DNA of 64,000 nt from Gigaspora rosea. Taxonomy: Eukaryota; Glomeromycota; Glomeromycetes; Diversisporales; Gigasporaceae. The notes under the pieces are model-generated. The model did no database searches. It saw nothing but the letters and a program-made list of their open reading frames with translations, and had not been told where the DNA came from. A program made the position numbers and the translations under genes. This document shows positions 55,499-64,000 of this stretch, one piece after another; the first letter of the stretch is position 1, and each line of letters opens with the position of its first letter. The DNA lies in assembly GCA_003550325.1 (NCBI GenBank), contig QKWP01000222.1:327117-391116 (forward strand), given 5' to 3'.

Positions 55499-56818
55499 TT
55501 AGATAAATTCCTTTATCTCTGTAATTTTTTTCCAATTCGTTAATATGATCTTTAATGGTATTAATTTCGTTACTTGATCATGACCTTGAATTATTACTTT
55601 AAACGATTCTAACATTTCCAAAAATGAAACTTTAACAGGTTTTCTTGAATGTTCTTCTTGTGTATTGTTGGCAGTACATGAATGTTCTTCTTGAGTGTTG
55701 TTGGCAGTACATGTTCTTCTTGAGAGTTGGGTCATCAACCATACATTTGTCATATTCTTGACGTACAACAGAATCGAACCAATTATAATTATCTATTAAA
55801 ACTACTAAAATTTATAAAGCTCAAACATATTAATCATTAAAATTATTATTGTAAATACACATGGTCTTTAATGGTATTAATTTTGTTACTTGACCTTGAC
55901 CTTGAATCATTACTTTAAACAATTCTAACATTTCTGAAAATAAAAGTTTAATAGGTTTTCTTGAATGTTCTTCTTGTGTGTTGTTGGCAGTATATGAATG
56001 TTCTTCTTGAGTGTTGTTGGTAGTACAGTATGTGATTGTTTTTCTTAAGGATCAGGTTATCAACCATACGTTTGTCATATTCTTGACATACAACAGAATT
56101 GAACCAATTATAATCATCTGTTAAAACTACTAAAATTTATAAAGCTCAAACATATTAATCATTAAAATTATTATTGTAAATACACATGATCTTTAATGAT
56201 ATTAATTTCGTTACTTGATCATAACCTTGAATCATTACTTTAAGCAATTCTAACATTTCTGAAAATAAAACTTTAACAGGTTTTCTTGAATGTTCTTGTG
56301 TGTTGTTGGCAGTACGTGAATGTTCTTCTTGAGTGTTGTTAGCAGTACAGTACATGAATGTTCTTCTTGAAGGTCGGGTCATCAACTATACGTTTGTCAT
56401 ATTCTGACGTACAACAGAATTGAACCAATTATAATCATTTGTTAAAACTACTAAAATTTATAAAGCTCAAACATGTTAATCATTAAAATTATTATTGTAA
56501 ATACACATGATCTTTAATGGTATTAATTTCGTTACTTGATCATGACCTTGAATCATTACTTTAAATGATTCTAACATTTCTAAAAATGAAACTTTAACAG
56601 GATTTCTTGAATGTTCTTCTTGCGTATTGTTGGCAGTACGTGAATGTTCTTCTTGAGTATTGTTGGCAGTACAGTATGTAAATGTTCTTCTTAAGGGTCG
56701 GGTCATCAACCATACGTTTGTCATATTCTTGACGTACAACAGAATTGAACCAATTATAATTATCCGTTAAAACTACTAAAATTTATAAAGCTCAAATATC
56801 TTAATCATTAAAATTATT
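55499..56818 (-). repeat. Tandem array of four 320-bp units, coding-like on the minus strand
   Basis: The start of each unit (TGACCTTGAATCATTACTTT) recurs near 55580, 55900, 56222 and 56544. On the minus strand the units open 76-89 codons each with TANNTQEEHSR (itself doubled) and KPVKVSFLEMLESFKV. Frames and lengths differ between units. It is a piece of a former gene that was amplified. The family is not recognised. Confidence 0.7.
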
Positions 56819-56826
56819 ATTGTGAA

Positions 56827-57743
56827 TAGGGTTCCAACATCAAATCCAGTTACCCGTTCAACCGATCAACCAAACCGAAAAAAGTCAACCGGATTGCAAT
56901 TTTGACAAACCAGTTTAAATATGCCAACTGATTTAATATATTATAAAATGGGTCATCTGATTCCTTTTATTGCAACAACAGAGGGATTGATGTTATACGA
57001 GAATTTATACAGCATAGCCCGTAAAACCAGAAATTTTTTGGTTCTAAGCTAACTTAAAAAAAATAACAATTGATGCAACACTTTATTAACAAAAGAACTT
57101 CTAGCAAGCGTCTTTTTGTTGAATCACAGTAAATCATGCCAAATCACACAACAAAAGGTAGATATATTAAGAGTTGAAGTATTGTCTACCGTATAGCAGA
57201 AGATAATAAATATTGCTTAATCTATAAACTTTTAATGTCGTTTTTTTTGTTTTTTTTTGTCTTTTTCTTTTGTTATCCAAATAATTAACTTGTTTATTTT
57301 ATTTATAAATTTATGTAGACTGTTTTCGAAAGTTATATATATTCTCTATTAAAATATTTGATTCATTTTATATATGTGATAGTATAGTTTTGTTAATTAT
57401 AGATGGAGTATAAAAAATGTGAATAAAGGGCGTGTAACTTGTTATAAGAAACTTTTTTAATAAAATTCTTGTGCTTATAAGCTATATTTTAACCTGGATG
57501 AATAGTTTTATTCATTTACAATGTGAGTTAGTTTACTTTCGATGTTACGAAAGAAATTGTAATATGTTTAATAATTACTAAATCGTATAATCGAATGACA
57601 GATCACCAAATTGGCATTACCCAATTACAATTAGGTGACTCAGTTTTAATTGGATAGTCAGTTTAGTTTCGGATAACCAGTTACCAACCGGTTTTCCCCT
57701 GACGGGTCACAGTTGGAGATTTTTAATCCGGTTTGGAACCCTA
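56827..57743. mobile_element. TAGGGTTCC MITE, copy 2, enlarged
   Basis: Same ends as copy 1 and matching subterminal parts (TTTTGACAAACCAGTTTAAA). About 550 extra bases lie in the middle (about 57000-57590), with no gene in them. Confidence 0.75.
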
Positions 57744-57751
57744 TATGGCAC

Positions 57752-59079
57752 TTTTACTTATATGACAAATATGTTATATCACTATAATTTTTTTGCTAGG
57801 TAGTTACTTTTAACATTTTAAATGTCTGTTTCATTAGTATTTGCAGATACCTTTGTAATATTAGATAAAGCCATTTCAATTTAATTTTGTTTAATATACA
57901 GTAGTCTACTATATTATTTTAGACACTTTTAAAAATTTATACAGAGCTAAATATATAAAATATTAAGCTAAAAATTAAATTATAAAATTTTAAATCTATA
58001 CCTTTTAAATAAAAAAAGTTTAAAACATTTATATGCTATAGTTTTTAAAATAATAAAGTTTAAATAAAATCTTAGATTTTTATATTTGACTAGTTTTTAT
58101 TATTGTACAAACTTAATTAAAATAATAACTGTATACAGTTTGACCTTTCTATAGTCACCTGATTTTTGTCACTCCCCTAATATTATGTGTTTTTTTATAT
58201 AAAATTTTAAAAAATAGGGGAATTATACTAAACAGAAAATCGAATTGGTCTAGCCTAAGTGACCTGTTGAGAAAATAACTTTTAAATATTTGTACTATAT
58301 CTGTATTATACTGCAGTATTATTTACTGAGATACAATAATATATCTGATATAGTTATTGGGTACATAGCAGCTAATAATACTATTTTACATTTTAATTTG
58401 TATCTTTTAATATTTTTTTATTTTTTTTTGTTCTTTTTGTGAATGTTCTTATTAATATAAAAAAATTATCAGAATTCAGAAATAAGTTAAAGCTTATAAG
58501 TTGAATAAGAAACCTATTTATTAGAATCAAGAATTAAATTTTTTTTTAAAAAATATATATATTATATATTGAAATAGAAAACTTGCTAAATTTAAATCAA
58601 CTTAAGTTAAAATAAAAATTAAATTTCTCAAAGCAAAAATTTTGAACTAATTAAAGATTAATTCTGAATTCACTTAATTTATATTTAGATTTAAAATTAA
58701 ATACAGTATATTATAAGCCTATTTATATATAGAAAGTCAAAATAGAGATAGAAGTTCACAACAGAAACTTGGGGGTTGGGCTTGGTATGCCATTGTTTGG
58801 GTTAATAGAGTATGGCAAAGCATATTAAAAAAAATTATAAGCCTATTTACTAGCTACACTATAGTAGTTAAGTAAAATCTATCTCCAAAATAGCCAAAGA
58901 CAAAATCTAAATCCAAAAAAGATAAAGTCTTAGCAAACTCTATTTTACAAAAAGTATCAACTTTGTAATTTCAGTAAAGTGTATGGAGATGCATCTATGT
59001 ACATACCAAAATTTGATTTACTATTTTTTAACTAAAATTAAAATTAGACCAGTCTAGTTAATATTAGAATAAAGTTAGA
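57752..59079. other. AT-rich DNA with possible Tc1-type ends
   Basis: AGTCTACTATATTATTTTAG at 57903 and ACAGTTTGACCTTTCTATAG at 58135 look like Tc1-type terminal repeats without partners. No gene. Confidence 0.45.
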
Positions 59080-59280
59080 AAAGCTTTATATAGGCAAAAT
59101 TGCCTCCCAGATACTTTTATTAATGCACCAAGGAGTGTTTAAACTGCTGTTTTGTATATTTTTCATGTTTTCATTTTTTTTCATTTTGTTTTGTTTCTTC
59201 AGACTAATCCAAAATAATCAAATTTACACAATTTGATTGGTTGATTATCAAATTTTGGTGTGTATATAGATGCCCCAAGT
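59080..59280. mobile_element. Decayed copy of the 31186-type MITE
   Basis: GGCAAAATTGCCTCCCAGAT, TTTTATTAATGCACCAAGG and CAGACTAATCCAAAATAAT correspond to the inside of 31186-31481. The ends are lost. Confidence 0.6.
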
Positions 59281-59302
59281 GTGTAGTATAGAGATCGCTA
59301 GT

Positions 59303-59494
59303 AGAACCCCGAAAAACTCTAATAAAACTCAGATGATTCTAAAAAAGAAAATTTTGCATAAAAATTCATCAAACATTGCATTTTTATATAGTAAATTTTC
59401 AAATTTTGCTCTATTTTATACATCTATTTGGCTAAAATACTGCTAAAATTATACAAACTCAAATCTGATTTGTATCAGAGTTCTTCAGGGTCCT
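59303..59494. mobile_element. Uninterrupted hAT-like MITE
   Basis: 192 bp, inverse orientation relative to 2263-2608. Perfect octamer TCGCTAGT duplicated (59295-59302, 59495-59502). Confidence 0.92.
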
Positions 59495-59751
59495 TCGCTA
59501 GTATACTACTATAGTATGTCTATAATGGCATAACATTAGCATGTTCAAAACTTAAATAGTTTATAGATATACTATTTATTATATTTTAATATAAAAAATT
59601 AAAATTTAAAAAAAATTAAATCAAAGTTCTGAAATATTCCAAAGGCACAAAGCTGTATGTACTATATGTTTCTGAAAATAAGCTACATTTTTTGAATGAT
59701 TTTAGACATAAAAAATTTAGTAACTTATTTTCAGTTATAATTGATTTTTGA

Positions 59752-61372
59752 TTAAGGCAGTTACTATACATACCCTCTAAATTTGCTATTTATACCTTCT
59801 ATCAAAATTAAAAAATTTTAAAATTTGAATGAAGTTATTTTGACAACTGTTTGACTAAATTCAATGAACATTTTTTTATTTGAGTTATATAATTTTGTAG
59901 AATTAAAATAAAAAAAGTTCATCGAATTTAGTCAGATAGTTGTCAAGATACCTTTACTCAAAGTTAAAGAAATATTAAAACGTCAATCAAAATAAAAGCT
60001 GTACCAAATTTTTTAAAACTTTGAGTGAAGATATCTTGACAACCATTTGACCAAATTTGATATTCTTTTTTTATTTAAATTCTATAAATTTATAGAATTC
60101 AAATAAAAAAAAGTTTATCGAATTTGGTCAAATAGTTGTCAAGATATCTTCATTTAAAATTTTAAAAACTTTGCCACAACTTTTATTTTAATTATATTTT
60201 GATTTTTCTTTAACTTTGAGTAAGGGTTTCTCAACAACTATCTGACTAAATTCGATAAATTTTTTTTATTTTAATGCTATAAATTTATATAATTCAAATA
60301 AAAAAAAGTTCATTAAATTTAGTCAGATATGTGTCAAATACCTTTGCTTAAAGTTAGAAAAAAAATTAAAACGTCTATTAAAATAAAAGCTGTGCCAAAG
60401 TTTTTTTAAATCTTTGAGCAAAGATATCTAGACAACTATTTAACCAAATTCTATGAACATTTTTTATTTGAATTCTATGAATTTATAGAATTCAAATAAA
60501 AAAAAGTTTATCAAATTTGGTTAAATGGTTGTCTAGATATCTTTGCTCAAAGTTTAAAAAAACTTTGGTACAGCTTTTATTTTGATAGATGTTTTGATTT
60601 TTTTTCAACTTTGAGCGAAGGTATTTTGATACATATCTAACTAAATTCAATGAACATTTTTTATTTAAATTTTATGAATTCATATGATTTAAATAAAAAA
60701 AAGTTCATTGAATTTGGTCATATGGTTGTCTAGATAACTTTGCTTAAAGTTTTAAAAAATCTTTGGCACAGCTTTTATTTTGATAGATGTTTTGATTTTT
60801 TTCAACTTTGAGTAAAGATATCTTGACATATATCTGACTAATTTCAATGAGCTTTTTTATTTGAGTTATATGAATTTATAGAATTAAAATAAAAAAAAAT
60901 TCATCGAATTTAGTTAAATGGTTGTTGAGAAACCTTCACTCAAATTTAGAAAAAAATCAAAATGTTATCAAAATAAAAGTTGTGCCAAAGTTTTTTAAAA
61001 TTTGAATGAAGATATCTTGACAGCTATCTGACCAAATTCAATGAACTTTTTTTATTTAAATTCTATAAATTCATAGAATTCAAATAAAAAAAAGAACATC
61101 AAATTTGGTTAAATAGTTGTCAAGATATTTTTGCTCAAAGCTTTAAAAACTTTGATACAGCTTTTATTTTGATAGACATTTTGATTTTTCTCTAATTTTG
61201 AGTGAAAATTTCTTGACAACTACTTAATTAATTTCAATATGAACTTTTTTTATTGAATTTAGTCAAATTATTGTCAAAATATCTTCACTCAAAGTTTTAA
61301 ATTTTTTTAATTTTAATAGAGGGTATGAATAGCAAATTTAGGGGGTATGTATAGTAGTTATCTTGATCAATT
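59752..61372. repeat. Array of seven 195-bp palindromic units between inverted ends
   Basis: The outer ends carry TACTATACATACCCTCTAAA on the left and its near-inverse on the right. Inside, AAAAAAAGTTYATCGAATTT-type sequence recurs near 59912, 60108, 60303, 60500, 60695, 60893 and 61090. Each unit is itself an inverted repeat (ATATCTTGACAACTATTTGA facing its complement) separated by GCTTTTATTTTGATAGATGT. No gene. Confidence 0.88.
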
Positions 61373-61472
61373 GCCAATAGTTGTTACATAGTAAAGACTA
61401 AATTCTACTATATAATCAATTATTAGTGCTTAAGTAAACTTGTTTGTGAAACTAAATTACACTAGTGATTGT

Positions 61473-61575
61473 ACTCGGGTAGAATTTGCAATTGTGTGAA
61501 ATAGTAATTTATCCAGATATCCGGGTAATTTAATAGTAACCGGGTAGAGGTTTTCCCAACGGGTACAATCTCTAA
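61473..61575. repeat. Short inverted-repeat element
   Basis: GATTGTACTCGGGTAG faces CGGGTACAATC; GGGTAA motifs inside. Probably a MITE remnant. Confidence 0.5.
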
Positions 61576-61620
61576 ATTACACATATTTTGAAAGTTTATC
61601 AAAATAAAAGTACTTTTTAT

Positions 61621-61630
61621 TATTTGACTT

Positions 61631-61661
<31 letters not shown>

Positions 61662-61913
61662 TTAAAGTTCCCGCATTTGGTGAGAGTTTATTTATTCAAG
61701 CCTGTGGATCAAGGGCGCCTCTTTGGGCGCACCCACAATTGAGTTACATTGAATGAGCGTACAACTAGCCACAAGTACAACTTTTGGTTGTCTAATTTAA
61801 GTAGTCCGCCCGAAGGTTCTACACTAGTTGCTATACCTACAACCCAACTAGGGGATTGCCTATTTAAACCCTCTGGTCCAACGCTTCGCATGTCTATTTA
61901 ACTTTTAATTTTT
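61621..61913 (-). mobile_element. SINE-like retroposon with poly(A) and target duplication
   Basis: On the minus strand a body of about 234 bp (61894-61661) ends in a run of more than 20 A (61660-61635). A GAATAAATAAA lies about 45 bases before it. The flanks TATTTGACTTTTAATTTTT (61621-61639) and TATTTAACTTTTAATTTTT (61895-61913) agree at 18 of 19, the mark of LINE-type insertion. A 60-codon open frame inside is incidental. A weak A-box-like TAGTTGGGTTG lies near the 5' end and no clear B box was found, so a Pol III origin is not proven. An older interrupted copy is at 25630-26070. Confidence 0.8.
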
Positions 61914-62409
61914 ATATTCAATAAATATATTTTGTTAATAAAATTTAATCTTTTTATTGAAAATAAAAATTAAAATTCAATTAATAAAAACTTTTCCAAT
62001 TTTGCTATAAATTTTAATATATGTATATTTTGATCTTTTGAATAAGTTTACTTAAATGACTTTAATCGATTTGCTTAGTAAATTTTAAACTTTACTATGT
62101 AGCAACTTTTATTAATCATGAAGTATTTTATTTTTAGATCAAAGATGTTTTTGAGTTTTTTAACCAAAAAAAGAGTATAAATTATTTTCAAAGGTGACTT
62201 ATTTTTAGCAATATAGTAGCAATATACAGTATATAGCCAACCAATCAAAATTAGGTATTTTATGATGTAATTTGGTGGCATGTCTGGTACGACTTTGGCA
62301 AATAGCATACTATCTGTTATCTAAGATTTTTAGCTATGCTATACACTCTAAATCTTAGGCTATGCTAGCTTAAATTAGAACTATATAAATAATAATAAAC
62401 TTTTTTCTA
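61914..62409. other. AT-rich spacer
   Basis: No gene seen. The 77-codon minus-strand open frame at 62075-62308 is compositionally ordinary for AT-rich DNA. Confidence 0.5.
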
Positions 62410-62478
62410 TAGTGCTCCAAGTCACTTCTCATCAAATGCGCCAAATTTGGCTAGATATATTCAAGGTATGCCAAATTT

Positions 62479-62759
62479 GGGGACGCTTAAAGCCGGGTCC
62501 ATCATGAATTTAAATTACGTTAAGGTCAGGGTCAGTTTAAAGCCTATAGGTGCTAAAATTAGAAGGCTCTATATGTAAAATCGTCCCCTGACATTTTTTC
62601 TTAATGGGCCAAGAAAGGTTTAGACACTCGTTTCTTGTATTTCTCATATTTTTACTTTTTTTGCTTCGTCGGGATGATCCGTGTAAACAAAAACTTTCGA
62701 TTTTGACTGGTTGTGCGAAACAGAAGATTTCATGATGGACCTGGCTTTAAGCGACCCCC
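62479..62759. mobile_element. 31186-type MITE, nested
   Basis: ACGCTTAAAGCCGGGTCCAT at the left and its near-inverse before CCCCC at the right. AAATTT (or AAATTTGG) is duplicated around it. The inside has CCCCTGACATTTTTTCTTAA and CGGGATGATCCGTGTAAACA. Confidence 0.85.
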
Positions 62760-62811
62760 AAATTTGGCTAGATATATCCAAGATGCGCCAAATTTAGATT
62801 TGGCTAGATAT

Positions 62812-63188
62812 AAAAATTTGTAATCAAAATTTGCAAATTTTAGCTTAATTTTAAAACTGATTTTCTCGATAACTAACAATTAGAATTAGTTTAAATTTTT
62901 ACTGTAAATAGTATCGATATCAGACTATAACATACTAAAATTTTAGCAAATTTGACCTGGTAGTTCTTGAGTAATTGCTTGTATACGATAGTCAATTTTT
63001 TAAAAAAAATTGACTATCGTATGCAAGCAGTTACTCAAGAACTACCAGGTCAAATTTGCTGAAATTTTAGTATGTTATAGTCTGATACCGATACTATTTA
63101 CAGTAAAAATTTGAGCTAATTCTAATCGTTATTTATCAAGAAAACTAGTTTTAAAATTTAGCTAAAATTTGCAAATTTTTAAACTTTT
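62812..63188. repeat. Hairpin with about 180-bp arms
   Basis: Centre near 63003 (CAATTTTTTAAAAAAAATTG). The arms include ACTACCAGGTCAAATTTGCT and TATGTTATAGTCTGATA and differ at few positions. Confidence 0.9.
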
Positions 63189-63944
63189 GATATTAATTGA
63201 ATTTTTATATTATCGATTATTACCAATTATAATCGATATATATCGATAATCGATTATAATTGGTTTGAGTTATTAATTGATTAATAACCCCTCAAACAAT
63301 TATAATCAATTAAATTAATCAATTATAATCAATTATGCCAATTATAATTGTTATGTATCACTTTAAAAAATTTGTGATGTATTAATACTAAACATAGTAC
63401 GTATATACATATGTTGTGAAGGGCAAAAATTATTATAGGATAAAGATATTTAGACTGATTTAATTGATGCTAATGCTATTAGTTTGGTCTTACAAAGAAC
63501 TAGAACTAGTCAAGAACTGATTTATCGTTTTCACACCAATTTTATTTAGATCGAATATATGTGATGCCAATTTTGATGTAAATTATATGTAACAACAAGG
63601 CGCCAATTTTATAGTTCACATAATAAATTGTATAAATTTTTTAAATTTTAACGTCATATAATTTTGATATTTGAACTTTTTAAAAAATTTTAACTGATAA
63701 GTTTGATAGAACTAAAGATAAAGATTTATTTTTATCAGTTAATTATTAAATAAATCTTTAGATTTTATAGTTATAAGATTTTAAAAAAGCAATCAGAATT
63801 TGATGAGAAGTGACTTGGAGCACCATAGTATAAAAACAGCTAGGCTAATACTTTTTGTAATATAGGCTAAGCTTTATAAAAGATTAAGTTACTAATAGAA
63901 GCACAAACCTAGTAAATATTAATTAGTAAATATATATATAGTCA

Positions 63945-64000
63945 ACTCTCTCTATTTTGAACTGCTAGCACTGCTAATTTTTACTATATAAAAATTTAAG
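63945..64000 (+). repeat. Start of a second pogo/Tigger-type element, cut by the window end
   Basis: TAGTCAACTCTCTCTATTTT and the next 50 bases match 20455-20510. Confidence 0.65.

Larger units (their letters stand above)
54903..57743. mobile_element. Composite element bounded by two TAGGGTTCC MITE copies
   Basis: Full MITE copies lie at 54903-55279 and 56827-57743. Their outer flanks TGTGGCAC (54895-54902) and TATGGCAC (57744-57751) agree at 7 of 8, while the inner flanks of the separate copies do not match. The whole 2.84-kb block therefore may have moved as one hAT-like unit. It encloses a four-unit tandem array. Confidence 0.6.
62410..63825. mobile_element. 1.4-kb element with GTGCTCCAAGTCACTTCTC ends
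   Basis: TAGTGCTCCAAGTCACTTCT and its near-inverse at the right, apparently between TA (62408-62409, 63826-63827). It holds a nested MITE (62479-62759), a long hairpin and AT-rich ATCGAT/AATTATAATC repeats, and no transposase. Confidence 0.72.

Noticed and set aside
54903-57743. Complete autonomous hAT transposon
   Set aside because: No BED finger, DDE-type motif or SSER dimerisation motif is found between the ends.
61709-61891. 60-codon minus-strand protein
   Set aside because: Contained in the SINE-like unit, and the older copy at 25630-26070 does not preserve the frame.

Overview
The window looks like a nuclear contig from an arbuscular mycorrhizal fungus (Glomeromycotina, Rhizophagus-like). 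This is inferred from very AT-rich intergenic DNA, small GT-AG introns, a TKL-type kinase with an HRDLHDKN loop, an HSPA12-type Hsp70 of the kind expanded in these fungi, and dense transposon debris. I could run no search, so the organism call is inference.

Only two host genes look readable, both on the minus strand: a kinase (32295-33718, three exons, possibly continued by a hydrophobic tail) and an eight-exon Hsp70-family gene (44732-47449). Three further coding remnants are decayed or unrecognised (530-1440, 34990-35540, 50287-50515).

1-8.4 kb holds a broken unknown gene, nested MITEs, a minisatellite and a 3.36-kb DNA transposon (4745-8106) whose 455-bp inverted repeats flank a DUF7869-like transposase gene with one frameshift. 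8.4-18.5 kb is a foldback element related to that transposon's ends, split by a Ty3/gypsy-like LTR retroelement (8676-17812) that is a broken fossil. 18.5-31 kb is an AT-rich graveyard: a Tc1/mariner-type and a pogo/Tigger-type transposase pseudogene, each interrupted by MITEs, then a series of foldback MITEs.

31-53 kb is the gene-bearing part. It holds the two host genes, five copies of a CAGCTG-ended MITE family, and a 4.5-kb hAT transposon (36398-40889) with its own BED/DUF659-type transposase and two MITEs nested in its left arm. 53-64 kb is again AT-rich repeats: a composite element bounded by two MITE copies and containing a 4 x 320-bp tandem array, a 7 x 195-bp array of palindromes, a SINE-like retroposon with poly(A) and target-site duplication, and a 1.4-kb element holding a MITE and a long hairpin.

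The recurring theme is nesting. Several insertions can be proved inside the window because an uninterrupted copy of the target is also present, which gives exact ends, target duplications and relative ages. Two single Ns (17575, 39977) mark assembly joins; the second has created an exact artefactual 408-bp duplication. No rRNA, tRNA or CRISPR array was recognised.
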